Assembly: GCA_934899185.1 (NCBI GenBank)
Contig: CAKXYI010000002.1
Span: forward strand, 62,001-126,000
DNA: 64,000 nt
From: an uncultured Lachnospiraceae bacterium
GTDB taxonomy: Bacteria > Bacillota > Clostridia > Lachnospirales > Lachnospiraceae
Reading direction: 5' to 3'
The number at the start of each line of letters is the position of its first letter. Position 1 is the stretch's first letter. The position numbers and the translations under genes were made by a program. The notes beneath the pieces were generated by a model. That model made no database searches. It was given only the letters and a program-made list of their open reading frames with translations, and was not told the origin of the DNA. Positions 44,134 through 53,569 of this stretch are shown here, piece by piece.

Positions 44134-44313
44134 ATGGCAGAGACTTCAAACTGTGAAATGTGCAATAATTTTGTCTATGATGACGAAGATGAATGTTATG
44201 TGTGTGATATGGATCTGGATGAGGATGATATGGTTCGTTTTTTGATGGGAAACACGGCATCCTGTCCTTACTATCAGTCAAATGACGAGTATCTGATCGT
44301 GCGTCATCAGATG
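44134..44313 (+). CDS. DUF6472-like acidic Cys protein
   Basis: 59-60 residues, very acidic, with four Cys (CEMC, CYVC) and CPYYQSNDEYLIVRHQM at the end. It matches a small conserved family of Clostridia (DUF6472 as I recall). Possibly metal binding through the paired cysteines; no function known. ATG 44134 is eight bases after AAGGAG; ATG 44128 is too close. The stop TAA (44314-44316) is followed by the S8 protease start three bases later. Confidence 0.75.
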
Positions 44314-44319
44314 TAATTT

Positions 44320-46056
44320 ATGGACGTGATCAGCGATAAGATAGATGCGTCGCTGCAGCTGGCATTGCAACTTCCTACAGAAGAGTTGGAAAAATCCGGC
44401 AGTCTGTCGGCAGGCTATGAAAAAGAAAGCCGGTCATGGGAGTTGATTCTGCGTCTGGCAGGATCGGTGCAGAATTTGCAGCAGGCTTTTCCACAGGCAA
44501 GTTTTCAGGAATTGAGCGGTGGTTATGTCACGGCACTTGTCCCGGAGGACGCGATCGAGGCGCTGGCGGCGCAGGATAGCGTGATTTACATAGAACAACC
44601 AAAACGGATCGTAACAGGAGTGGCACAGGGCGTGCGTGCATCCTGTATCTGGCCGTTACAACAAGAGATGACCTCGGTAGGACTTTTGTCCGGCCGGGGT
44701 ATTTTTGTCGCCATTATCGATTCGGGCATTGATTATTTTCACCCGGATTTTTGCAATGCGGATGGAAGTAGCCGGATCGCATGGCTTTTGGCGGACGGAA
44801 TAGAATATAGCAAGGCACAGATTGATCAGGCGCTGGCTACCGGGGATCGTGCGGCGGCACTTTCCTTGGTGCCTGTGACGGATACTTCCGGGCATGGTAC
44901 CCATGTGGCAGGGATCGCGGCGGGAAACGGCAGGGCATCCGGGGGAAGGAACCGGGGGGTGGCGTATGAAAGTCCACTGATCGTTGTAAAATTGGAAACA
45001 ACCAGATCCGGCGGATTTCCCCTGACTACACAACTGATGGAAGCGGTGGAATATGTCAAGCAAAAAGCCATAGAAGCAAGGAAACCGGTGGCGATCAATA
45101 TCAGTTTTGGAAATAATTACGGATCCCATACGGGAACATCACTTCTGGAGACTTATCTTTCCCAAGTGGCAAACCAGTGGAAGATGGCGATCGCAATCGG
45201 CACCGGAAACGAGGGACAGGAGGCAAGACACAGGCAAGGGAAACTATTGGTAGCAGGTCAGGAGGTACAGATCGAACTGGCAGTGGATGTCTATGAGACC
45301 GGCTTCAATCTGCAATTCTGGAAACTATATCAGGATGTTGTGGATCTGGTGCTTTTCGCACCGGATAAAAGTCAGGTCTTTCGCTTTGAGGACCAAGGGC
45401 ATAAGACAGAACAGGGCCAGATCGCATCCTATGTCTGGCAGAATACAAGGATCTATGTCTTTTTTGACGCGCCAAGTCCCTACCAGATCTATCAGGAGAT
45501 CTATTTTGATTTTTTGCCAAGGACAGATTATGTGGATGACGGAGTCTGGACGATCGGGCTCTTGCCCCGCAGGATCAAGGATGGCTCTTATGCTCTTTGG
45601 CTGCCGGCCGGGGGGAGTCTGAATGAGAATACCGGCTTTTTACAGGCGAGTGAAGAAACGACCCTGACGGTGCCGTCGACTGCCGACAAGATCATTTCGG
45701 TGGGGGCATATGACAGCAGGAGAAACCAGTATGCTGCCTTTTCGGGACGGGGCTTTGTCTGGACGACCGGGGAGATCAAGCCGGATCTGGTGGCACCGGG
45801 TGTAAATATCACATCCTGCGCGCCGGGCGGCGGTTATGTGACGAGAAGCGGCACTTCCATGGCAACGCCTTTTGTGACTGGTTCGGCTGCCCTGATCATG
45901 CAGTGGGGAATCTTAGAGGGCAATGATCCATATGCCTATGGGGAAAAACTGAAGGCATATCTTTTGCGTGGGGCGGCGCCGCTTCCGGGAGAGCCTATGC
46001 CGTCGGAGCGGACAGGATGGGGAAAGTTATGTTTAAGGGACAGTCTGGATAAGTAA
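44320..46056 (+). CDS. S8 subtilisin-like protease, Csp type
   Basis: 578 residues. A prodomain-like N-terminus (~100 residues) precedes the catalytic domain: Asp134 in IIDSGIDYFHPDF, His192 in SGHGTHVAGIAAG, the oxyanion region NISFGNN and Ser513 in SGTSMATPFVTG, so the triad is complete. A ~150-residue jelly-roll-like insertion between His and Ser regions is characteristic of CspA/B/C germination proteases and their Lachnospiraceae relatives. No signal peptide. Role in germination is possible but not shown by context. Starts three bases after the preceding stop. Confidence 0.9.
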   Translation: MDVISDKIDASLQLALQLPTEELEKSGSLSAGYEKESRSWELILRLAGSVQNLQQAFPQASFQELSGGYVTALVPEDAIEALAAQDSVIYIEQPKRIVTGVAQGVRASCIWPLQQEMTSVGLLSGRGIFVAIIDSGIDYFHPDFCNADGSSRIAWLLADGIEYSKAQIDQALATGDRAAALSLVPVTDTSGHGTHVAGIAAGNGRASGGRNRGVAYESPLIVVKLETTRSGGFPLTTQLMEAVEYVKQKAIEARKPVAINISFGNNYGSHTGTSLLETYLSQVANQWKMAIAIGTGNEGQEARHRQGKLLVAGQEVQIELAVDVYETGFNLQFWKLYQDVVDLVLFAPDKSQVFRFEDQGHKTEQGQIASYVWQNTRIYVFFDAPSPYQIYQEIYFDFLPRTDYVDDGVWTIGLLPRRIKDGSYALWLPAGGSLNENTGFLQASEETTLTVPSTADKIISVGAYDSRRNQYAAFSGRGFVWTTGEIKPDLVAPGVNITSCAPGGGYVTRSGTSMATPFVTGSAALIMQWGILEGNDPYAYGEKLKAYLLRGAAPLPGEPMPSERTGWGKLCLRDSLDK

Positions 46057-46124
46057 GGATGGTTTTTTCACTGTAACCGCGTTATAATAGACATAGTATT
46101 TACGTGATAACGTGGGGGAATTTT

Positions 46125-48605
46125 ATGCAGAGTTTTATGGATAAGATCAAAAGTTTTTTCGATGTGCGCACCAAGGGCATGCGGCTGGTCCTATTTAATG
46201 TGATGACGGTTGTCGCTGTCTTTGGTGGCCTATTTTCCATTATCATGGCGATGGCATCGTTACTGCCGGTACAGCCGGTGCCGATCTTTATTGTGGCGAT
46301 CCTGATCACAGGATTTCCTTTTTATCTGGCAAATTATAAGGGGTGCTTGGGTGTGGCTTCCAACTTTTTGGTTATTGTCATCTGTTTCTTTTTGTTTCCG
46401 AGCATCTTTTTCTCCCAGGGGGGCATTGAGAGCGGTATGGCGAGTTGGTTCGCGCTGGGGATCTTATTTATTTTCCTGCTTTTGGACGGCTTGAATTTTG
46501 TGCTCATGCTGTCTTTGGATGCCATCGTTATCATCGGATGCTATTGGATTTCCTATAAATATCCGCAACTGGTGCATGGACAGATGCTGCGGGCAAGTTT
46601 CTTTTTGGACGTGGTGCAGAGTATCTTTGTCACGACGGTGGCGGTAGGGCTGATCGTCAAGGTGCAGGCATGGATGCAAAAACAGCAGGGGAGTATCGTA
46701 GAAGAAAAAAATAAACTTTTGGTGGAAGTGACGCAAAAGGCAAAACGTGCGCAAAGGGAGGCGGAGATCGCCAATCATTCCAAGAGTAATTTCCTTGCCA
46801 ATATGTCACATGAGATCCGGACACCGATCAATACGGTCTTGGGCATGGATGAAATGATCCTGCGTGAGACCAAGGAAGATAATACCAGAAGCCTGGCACA
46901 GGATATTCGGACTTCAACGGAATCCCTGCTTGAGATCGTCAATGAGATCTTGGACTTTTCCAGGATCGAATCCGGTAAGATGGAACTGATGGCAGATGAT
47001 TACGAACTGTGTGACGTGATACATGATACCGTGACGGTATTCGGTCTGCGTGCTAAGGAAAAGGACTTGTATCTGCATATCCATGTGGATGAGAAACTGC
47101 CTGCCATGTATCGGGGAGATTCCCTGCGCCTGCGCCAGATCATCAATAACATCATGAGCAATGCCATCAAATACACCAGAGAGGGTGGTATCAACTTTTC
47201 TGTGACCGGGTATCAGGAAGAGGATTCGGAAGTCTTACATTTCGAGATCAAAGATACCGGAGCAGGCATCCGGGAGGAAGACCTGCATCGGCTTTTTGAG
47301 GCATTTGAACGTATTGATGAAAAGATCAACCGCAATATTGAGGGTACGGGACTTGGTATGGCAATCACGGCAAATCTTCTACATATGATGGACTCTAACC
47401 TACAGGTCAGGAGTGTCTATGGGCAGGGTTCTACCTTTTATTTTGATCTAAAACAGCGTGTAAAAGACTGGACTCCGATCGGACATTTTCAGGTCAAGGA
47501 TAAAAAGAGCGCAGACAACAGCAAAGAGCAGCAATTTACGTTTCTGGCACCCAGTGTGCATATCCTCCTTGTAGATGACAATGCCATGAACCGCAAGGTC
47601 TTTTGCAAGTTGCTCAAGCATACACAGATCCAGATCGACGAGGCGGACAATGGTTTTACCTGTCTGGAAATGGTCAAAAAACGTCATTACGACATCATCT
47701 TTTTGGATCATATGATGCCGGAACTGGATGGTGTCGAGACTTTTTCTTATATGCAGAGCATGCAGGAGAACCGTTGCAAGGATACGCCGGTCATCGTACT
47801 GACGGCAAATGCCATCATCGGTGCTAAGGAGCAGTATATGCAGATAGGTTTTACAGACTATCTCTCCAAACCGATCGATTCCCATCGTCTGGAGAATCTG
47901 ATCGTAGAACAATTGACTCTCCACAATATCCATGTGGAGCCTATAGAACTTTCCGGCAATAGTTCGGAAGTCTACGGTGAAAAAAATCACGAAGCCTTAC
48001 AGGAACTGCCACAGGTGGAGGGCTTTGACTGGGAATACGGACTCTTGCATTTCCCGAATGCGCAGATGTTGTGGGAATCCGTGGAAGATTTTTATAATGG
48101 CTGTGAGAGTGCTGTTGCGGAACTGGATCTTTTGTATCAGGATATTTCCGGTCCTAAGGGGATGGATGCCTATCGGATCAAGGTGCACGCCCTAAAGAGC
48201 AATCTGGCATTGATCGGAGCCATGCAGGCATCCGCACTTGCTAAGATCCTAGAATATGCGTCAAGAGACGGAAAGGAAGAACGTCTGCGGTATCTGCACG
48301 GAGTTCTGATGGAAGAAGTCGGGGCTTGCAGGCGAAATCTTTCGGCACATATGCAGCAAGCGAAAAAGAAACAGGATATGACGGATCAGGCATGGATCCT
48401 AGGCATGCTTTCCATGATGCGGGCAGATGTGGAAAATCTGGATTATGATGGTATGGATCAGATCGTGCAGATGCTGGATGCTTATGCTTATGAAGACAAG
48501 TTACAGATCGGGATCAACCGACTGGTGGATAGTGTCCGAAATCTGGATCTGGATACAAGCATGTCAATCTGCGATCAGATGAAAGATATGCTGGAAAAGG
48601 GATAG
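46125..48605 (+). CDS. Membrane hybrid histidine kinase with receiver and HPt domains
   Basis: 826 residues. Six hydrophobic spans (residues ~15-190), HisKA with phospho-acceptor His229 in MSHEIRTPINTVLG, HATPase (NIMSNAIKYTREGG, DTGAGI, GTGLGMAIT), a receiver with Asp528 (LLVDDNAMNRK, FLDHMMPELDG) and a C-terminal HPt-like helix bundle with His688 in VHALKSNLALIGA. All relay residues needed for a phosphorelay up to an external response regulator are present. No extracytoplasmic sensor loop of note, so the signal is sensed in or near the membrane. ATG 46125 follows GTGGGGGAA. Confidence 0.92.
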   Translation: MQSFMDKIKSFFDVRTKGMRLVLFNVMTVVAVFGGLFSIIMAMASLLPVQPVPIFIVAILITGFPFYLANYKGCLGVASNFLVIVICFFLFPSIFFSQGGIESGMASWFALGILFIFLLLDGLNFVLMLSLDAIVIIGCYWISYKYPQLVHGQMLRASFFLDVVQSIFVTTVAVGLIVKVQAWMQKQQGSIVEEKNKLLVEVTQKAKRAQREAEIANHSKSNFLANMSHEIRTPINTVLGMDEMILRETKEDNTRSLAQDIRTSTESLLEIVNEILDFSRIESGKMELMADDYELCDVIHDTVTVFGLRAKEKDLYLHIHVDEKLPAMYRGDSLRLRQIINNIMSNAIKYTREGGINFSVTGYQEEDSEVLHFEIKDTGAGIREEDLHRLFEAFERIDEKINRNIEGTGLGMAITANLLHMMDSNLQVRSVYGQGSTFYFDLKQRVKDWTPIGHFQVKDKKSADNSKEQQFTFLAPSVHILLVDDNAMNRKVFCKLLKHTQIQIDEADNGFTCLEMVKKRHYDIIFLDHMMPELDGVETFSYMQSMQENRCKDTPVIVLTANAIIGAKEQYMQIGFTDYLSKPIDSHRLENLIVEQLTLHNIHVEPIELSGNSSEVYGEKNHEALQELPQVEGFDWEYGLLHFPNAQMLWESVEDFYNGCESAVAELDLLYQDISGPKGMDAYRIKVHALKSNLALIGAMQASALAKILEYASRDGKEERLRYLHGVLMEEVGACRRNLSAHMQQAKKKQDMTDQAWILGMLSMMRADVENLDYDGMDQIVQMLDAYAYEDKLQIGINRLVDSVRNLDLDTSMSICDQMKDMLEKG

Positions 48606-48613
48606 GCTGCTAC

Positions 48614-48640
48614 TTGACATGTGGGGCGCATGAGTATAAC
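48614..48640 (+). promoter_or_regulatory. Promoter for apt
   Basis: TTGACA (48614-48619), 15-bp spacer, TATAAC (48635-48640), about 70 bp before apt. The spacer is short for sigma-A. Confidence 0.5.
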
Positions 48641-48708
48641 ATGAGATAGGATTTTGTGTTTGGTGCAGGACACTAGACATTATAAAATAAAAGATAAGAG
48701 GTCAAGCG

Positions 48709-49233
48709 ATGAAAAAGGTTGAAGACTACATAAGAAGTATTCCGGATTTTCCGGAGAAAGGCATTATCTTCCGTGATGTTACAAGTATTTTGCAGGAAGC
48801 AGATGGATTACATCTGGCAATTGATGAGATGATCAAGTTGTTGGATGGCGTGGATTTTGATGTGATCGCAGGGGCAGAGTCCAGAGGATTTATCTTTGGT
48901 GTGCCGATCGCATATGCGCTGAACAAGCCATTTGTACCGGTTCGTAAGGCTGGCAAACTGCCATGCGCTACCGTATCCAAGACATATGATCTGGAGTATG
49001 GTTCTGCAACGATCGAGATGCACAAGGATTCTATCAAGCCGGGACAAAAGGTGGTATTGGTAGATGATCTGATCGCAACCGGTGGAACGATCGAGGCTGC
49101 TGCTCAACTGGTAGAAGAACTTGGCGGTGAGGTTGTCAAGATCGTATTCTTGATGGAACTTGCAGGACTTCACGGCAGAGATAAGTTGGCTAAGTATGAT
49201 GTCGCATCTGTTGTGACCTATGAAGGTAAATAA
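48709..49233 (+). CDS. apt: Adenine phosphoribosyltransferase
   Basis: 174 residues. Salvages adenine with PRPP to AMP. IRSIPDFPEKGIIFRDVT at the N-terminus, AGAESRGFIFG, PVRKAGKLP and the PRPP loop VVLVDDLIATGGT are diagnostic. Single gene with its own promoter; ends in a hairpin shared with the convergent HAD gene. Confidence 0.96.
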   Translation: MKKVEDYIRSIPDFPEKGIIFRDVTSILQEADGLHLAIDEMIKLLDGVDFDVIAGAESRGFIFGVPIAYALNKPFVPVRKAGKLPCATVSKTYDLEYGSATIEMHKDSIKPGQKVVLVDDLIATGGTIEAAAQLVEELGGEVVKIVFLMELAGLHGRDKLAKYDVASVVTYEGK

Positions 49234-49253
49234 AAGACGGCTTTTGAAATGAC

Positions 49254-49282
49254 AAGAGGCATGCTGTGTGCATGCCTCTTTT
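49254..49282 (+). terminator. Hairpin terminator between apt and HAD gene
   Basis: Perfect 11-bp stem AAGAGGCATGC / GCATGCCTCTT with TGTGT loop and a short T-run; probably serves both convergent genes. Confidence 0.75.
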
Positions 49283-49298
49283 GCGTTCTGTTTCCGTT

Positions 49299-49964
49299 TT
49301 ATTTCGCCTGCAAATTTTCAATCAGAGGGATGACCTTGGAAAGATCGCCAGCCCAGTCATAGAGCAGTGGCTCAATGTCCGGTGTCGGCATGGTAAGATC
49401 CGGAATCATGACGGTGATACATCCGGCATCATGTGCCGAACGGATTCCGTTAGGCGAATCTTCCAGTGCAAGGCAGTGCGCCGGATCTGCACCCAGTTCC
49501 TTGCAGACATGCAGATAGACATCCGGGTGGGGCTTGCCCTGTTTTACCATGGAAGCACTGATTATGGTATCAAAAGCGTTTTCCAGTCCGACTGTTTTTA
49601 AACGATCTAATGCGCGATCCAACTTGGTGGCAGTGGCAACAGCAGTTCGGATCTTATGGTCTTTGAGATAGGCCAGCAGTTGATCTGATCCAGGTTTTGC
49701 CTCGATTCCTTCTTTTTCCATGAGATCTAAAACCAATTTTGTATTGTATTGATGCACGGTCTCAAAGGAGAAATTCTCCCCGTAGCGGCTGCCCCAGAGT
49801 TTTTGTGCATCCGCGTGATTGAGGCTTCGTTGCATCAGGGCATCTTCTCTGGTAAAATCAGGATAACCGCATGCGGCAAAAGCGAGTGGCCAGGTGCGGT
49901 TGTAAAATTTTTCGGTGTCTGTAATGGTTCCATCCATATCAAAGATTACAGCATCTAATTTCAT
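49299..49964 (-). CDS. HAD-superfamily phosphatase (beta-phosphoglucomutase-like)
   Basis: 221 residues. Motif I VIFDMDGTITDTEKF (nucleophile and acid Asp), helical cap, motif II Thr/Ser in AVATATK, Lys in MVKQGKPHPDVYL and motif IV EDSPNGIRSA. Soluble sugar-phosphate phosphatase or mutase. ATG 49964 follows AAAAAGGAGATC on the minus strand; an upstream in-frame ATG (50144) would overlap fliB. Confidence 0.92.
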   Translation of the reverse strand: MKLDAVIFDMDGTITDTEKFYNRTWPLAFAACGYPDFTREDALMQRSLNHADAQKLWGSRYGENFSFETVHQYNTKLVLDLMEKEGIEAKPGSDQLLAYLKDHKIRTAVATATKLDRALDRLKTVGLENAFDTIISASMVKQGKPHPDVYLHVCKELGADPAHCLALEDSPNGIRSAHDAGCITVMIPDLTMPTPDIEPLLYDWAGDLSKVIPLIENLQAK

Positions 49965-50044
49965 GAAGATCTCCTTTTTCTCGTAGCGTAAATGCTTTCG
50001 TTCGCGGAACAGTATAGCACAGGAGACGGATGAGGACAAATAGT

Positions 50045-51217
50045 ATGAAGTATTTCGGAATTTCCTTTTTAGATAAATTTCATTGCAGCAAGGGGGTATG
50101 CCCCAAGACCTGTTGCAAGAGTTGGCAGATTTTGGTGGATGCAAAGACGATGGAACAGATAGATCAGGAGCCGGCAGATCGCAGAAAAGCCTTGTTGCGA
50201 AATATCAAAGGACAAAAGGCAGGTAGTCCCCAAATAAGAAAGCGGCTGGGAACCTGTCCCTATCATACCAAAGAGGGATTGTGCGGCTTGCAGAAGGAAG
50301 GCAGGACGGACCTGATGCCGCGTGTATGCAGGGAGTATCCGAGACGCACGATCTCCTATGGAGCGTTTGCAGAGATTGCCCTGGAACTTGCCTGCCCGGA
50401 GGCGGCGCGCCTCTTTTTGGAGGAAAAGGAAGTGCTTGCTATGCTTCCTTGGAAAAAAGAAGAAAGGGAAATCCTCTGGAAGATAGGCAATGAGGATCCT
50501 CCTTTTTTGGAATTTTTACAGAATCTGCGTCAGACCATGGTGGATGAGGCGCAGACGCAGGAGCGTTTTGATGCGGCACTTTTATACCGGCAATACCGGT
50601 GCTTTGATTCCATGCACGAGTATCTGATGCGTGATAAGCGTGCAGAGGCAAATGCCGTGTTAGATGTCTATAGGAATCAGTGGCAGGAAAGCAAGCGGGT
50701 AGGAGAACGGGCGAATTTGGATGCAGATGTACCAAGACGAATGCTATTTTTCCCTATGGATCTGGTGGATAAGGTCATCGCACACCAGTTGGATCTGCCG
50801 AATCTGGCGGTCAGCAATAGAGAATTGAAAAGAGATATCCTCCTTTATTATCGTTTATGCAATGGTAAAACGGCAGGGGAAGCCGGAGAATTTTTGGAAA
50901 AGATCTGGCAGAAAATGGAAGAAGAAATGCCGGGCACTTATGACAAATACCGCAAGTATTACATATACTATCTCTATGAGATGCTCCTATGCGCCTATGA
51001 GGACTATCATCTGCTCAAGACCATCCTCTTGGGTAATATGTATCTGGAATTATATATGGTCATGGATGCGATCGCCTGGCTGGATTGTAAGAAGCATAAA
51101 GTGACCTACAATCTGGATCTGCAGGCAAGAACCCTATCTTCTTTGGAGCGGCGAATGCGGCACAATACGGGGGTGACGGACGGGATCCTTAGCAGGGTGC
51201 GAAAGGATTTTTTGTAA
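50045..51217 (+). CDS. fliB: Flagellin lysine N-methylase-like protein
   Basis: 390 residues. N-terminal Cys cluster (FHCSKGVCPKTCCKSWQILV) and later CPYHTKEGLCGLQ, CREYPRR and ALELACPEAARLF match the FliB family, which methylates flagellin lysines in Salmonella; the cysteines are proposed to bind FeS. The rest is helical. No flagellin or other motility gene lies in the window. ATG 50045 follows GAGG with good spacing. Confidence 0.88.
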   Translation: MKYFGISFLDKFHCSKGVCPKTCCKSWQILVDAKTMEQIDQEPADRRKALLRNIKGQKAGSPQIRKRLGTCPYHTKEGLCGLQKEGRTDLMPRVCREYPRRTISYGAFAEIALELACPEAARLFLEEKEVLAMLPWKKEEREILWKIGNEDPPFLEFLQNLRQTMVDEAQTQERFDAALLYRQYRCFDSMHEYLMRDKRAEANAVLDVYRNQWQESKRVGERANLDADVPRRMLFFPMDLVDKVIAHQLDLPNLAVSNRELKRDILLYYRLCNGKTAGEAGEFLEKIWQKMEEEMPGTYDKYRKYYIYYLYEMLLCAYEDYHLLKTILLGNMYLELYMVMDAIAWLDCKKHKVTYNLDLQARTLSSLERRMRHNTGVTDGILSRVRKDFL

Positions 51218-51235
51218 AAATCCTTCAAAAAAATT

Positions 51236-51547
51236 CTTGACAGAGTAAGAGCATTGGAGTATAAATAACATATATTTGAGAAACCGTTGAACAAGAGAAG
51301 TACTTTCTTGGAACATTCGCAGAGAGTCATCGTTGGTGGAAGATGGCAATGTGAAGAGTTAGGAATGGACTTGTGAGGGCATGCCTGAAATGATCTTTTC
51401 GGAGTAGGGGATGACGGGAACCAGACTCGTTACTAAGCTGGCACGTATGATGGTATGTGGAATGAGAGGGTTGTATAGCAGCCAATTTGAGTGGTACCGC
51501 GATAATGATTTTATTACCGCCTCAGAGTTTTTCTGGGGCGGTTTTTT
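51236..51547 (+). ncRNA. Tryptophan T-box leader
   Basis: Stem I distal elements AGAGAG (51321-51326) and GGTG (51335-51338), a specifier loop GGAATGGAC with UGG (Trp) at 51366-51368, linker GGAGTAGGGG...GACGGG...CGTTA, the T-box TGAGTGGTACCGCG (51488-51501) and a terminator ACCGCCTCAGA / TCTGGGGCGGT followed by T residues (51516-51546). Uncharged tRNA-Trp binding would favour antitermination and expression of trpXYZ. The codon assignment agrees with the downstream transporter genes. Confidence 0.93.
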
Positions 51548-51648
51548 ATTATCCTATTTACCAGTCCAAATTCCGAATCCGATTCATACATCATTCAAAG
51601 AATGGCAAATGTCTTTGAAAAAGTATTGAATTCTAGGAGGAAAAGAAA

Positions 51649-52668
51649 ATGAAGAAAAGAATTGTAGCAGGAATGATGGTAGCAATGATGGCAGTCGGAG
51701 CAGTAGGTTGTGGAAGTACAAGCGGTGATGACAAGAAGTCATCCGACACAGAGTACACGATTGGTATTGCCCAGTTTGCGGAGCATGGCTCTTTGGATAA
51801 TTGCCGTGAAGGCTTTTTGGAGGGGCTGAAAGAAGAAGGTATTGTCGAGGGTGAGAACCTGACAGTCCTTTATGATAATGCCCAGACTGATACTGGTACA
51901 GCAAGCACGATCGCAGACAACTATGTTTCCAAAAAGGTCGATATGATCTGTGCCATTGCAACACCTTGTGCTATGAGCGCATACAATTCTGCAATGAATA
52001 CAGATATCCCGGTTGTTTATACGGCGATCTCAGATCCGGTCGTAGCACAACTTGCAGATGATGACGGAAATTCCGTAGGAAATATTACAGGAACATCCGA
52101 TGCACTTCCGGTCAAGGAACAGTTAGAGATGATCCGCGAATTGATGCCGGATGCAAAGAAGATCGGTATTATCTACACCACAAGCGAGACAAATTCAGTC
52201 AGCACCATTGAAACATACAAGGAATATGCACCGGATTACGGATTTGAGATTGTAGAGACCGGCATCAACACCATCGCTGATGTGGATATGGCAGCAGCAA
52301 ACATGGTAAGCAAGGTAGACTGCATTACCAACCTGACAGACAACACCGTAGTCAGCGGATTACAGACCGTACTTGAGCATGCAAATCAGGCAAACATTCC
52401 GGTATTCGGTTCCGAAGTAGAGCAGGTAAAGAATGGATGTCTTGCAGCAGCAGGTATCGACTACAAGAAACTGGGTATTCAGACCGGAAAGATGGCAGCC
52501 AAGATCTTAAAGGGTCAGGCAAAGGCTTCTGAAATGCCATTTGAAAAGATCACAGATCCGAGTTACTATGCAAACACAGAAGTGGCAGATAAGTTAGGTA
52601 TTGACTTACCAAATACATTTACCGAAAAAGCAGAAGTATTTGATACAATCACAGTAAGCGAGGAATAA
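51649..52668 (+). CDS. trpX: Tryptophan ABC transporter substrate-binding lipoprotein
   Basis: 339 residues. Signal peptide with lipobox ending at Cys21 (AVGAVGCGS). The body belongs to the ABC_sub_bind (PF04392) fold: IGIAQFAEHGSLDNCREGFL, DAKKIGIIYTTSETNS, PVFGSEVEQVKNGCLAAAGI. With a Trp T-box upstream and permease plus ATPase downstream it is TrpX, the tryptophan-binding component. AGGAGG precedes the ATG. Confidence 0.92.
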   Translation: MKKRIVAGMMVAMMAVGAVGCGSTSGDDKKSSDTEYTIGIAQFAEHGSLDNCREGFLEGLKEEGIVEGENLTVLYDNAQTDTGTASTIADNYVSKKVDMICAIATPCAMSAYNSAMNTDIPVVYTAISDPVVAQLADDDGNSVGNITGTSDALPVKEQLEMIRELMPDAKKIGIIYTTSETNSVSTIETYKEYAPDYGFEIVETGINTIADVDMAAANMVSKVDCITNLTDNTVVSGLQTVLEHANQANIPVFGSEVEQVKNGCLAAAGIDYKKLGIQTGKMAAKILKGQAKASEMPFEKITDPSYYANTEVADKLGIDLPNTFTEKAEVFDTITVSEE

Positions 52669-52669
52669 A

Positions 52670-53569
52670 ATGACTTTAGTTATCAGTGTTTTTGAACAAG
52701 GTATGATCTACGCGATCATGGCACTTGGTATGTATATCACATACAAGATCCTGGATTTCCCGGATATGACAGTAGATGGAAGTTTCCCTTTGGGGGCTTC
52801 CGTGTCTGCTGTTTTGATTTCACAGGGCATGAATCCATATCTGACCCTTCTTCTGAGTTTTGCGGCAGGACTTGTGGCAGGAACGATCACAGGACTCATT
52901 CATGTAAAATTAAGGGTGCGCGATATTTTAGCCAGCATCATCATGATGACGGCGCTTTATTCGGTCAACCTTCGTATTGCGGGAAAGGCAAATCTGCCGA
53001 TCTACAATTACGACAATATTTATAACAACAGTCTGACCAATCGTTTGCTTGGTGGTGCCCTGTCACCTTATAAGAATTTGATCATCATTGCGATCATTGT
53101 CGTGATCGTAAAGTGCGTGCTGGATTGGTATTTGAAGACAAAATCCGGTTATCTTTTAAAGGCAGTTGGGGACAACGAAACACTGGTGACTTCGATGGGA
53201 ATTGACAAGGGCAAGATTAAGATCTTAGGACTTGCCATTGCAAACGGTCTGGTTTCCCTCAGTGGTTCCATGTTCGCCCAGCAGCAGCGCTTTTTTGATG
53301 CATCCATGGGTGTTGGAACCGCAGTCATTGGTCTGGCATCGGTCATCATTGGAACAGCGCTTTTCGGACAGATCAGCGTTTTTGGATTTTCTATCAGCGT
53401 AATCTTGGGATCCATCCTTTATAAGGGCTGTGTGGCAGCGGCCATCCGTATCGGACTGCAATCTACGGACTTAAAACTGGTAACGGCAGTCTTATTCCTT
53501 TTGATCCTAGTACTTTCCTCAAGGATCGAGAAATATCAGGGAAGAAAGCGTAGAAAGGAGCGGGCATGA
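52670..53569 (+). CDS. trpY: Tryptophan ABC transporter permease
   Basis: 299 residues with about eight hydrophobic spans, BPD_transp_2 type (YAIMALGMYITYKILDFPDM, TVDGSFPLGASVSAV). It forms the membrane channel with TrpZ ATPase. Starts one base after trpX ends and overlaps trpZ by four bases. Confidence 0.92.
   Translation: MTLVISVFEQGMIYAIMALGMYITYKILDFPDMTVDGSFPLGASVSAVLISQGMNPYLTLLLSFAAGLVAGTITGLIHVKLRVRDILASIIMMTALYSVNLRIAGKANLPIYNYDNIYNNSLTNRLLGGALSPYKNLIIIAIIVVIVKCVLDWYLKTKSGYLLKAVGDNETLVTSMGIDKGKIKILGLAIANGLVSLSGSMFAQQQRFFDASMGVGTAVIGLASVIIGTALFGQISVFGFSISVILGSILYKGCVAAAIRIGLQSTDLKLVTAVLFLLILVLSSRIEKYQGRKRRKERA

Noticed and set aside
44650-45130. Minus-strand ORFs inside the S8 protease gene
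   Set aside because: Shadows in a codon-biased gene; the plus-strand triad motifs are intact.
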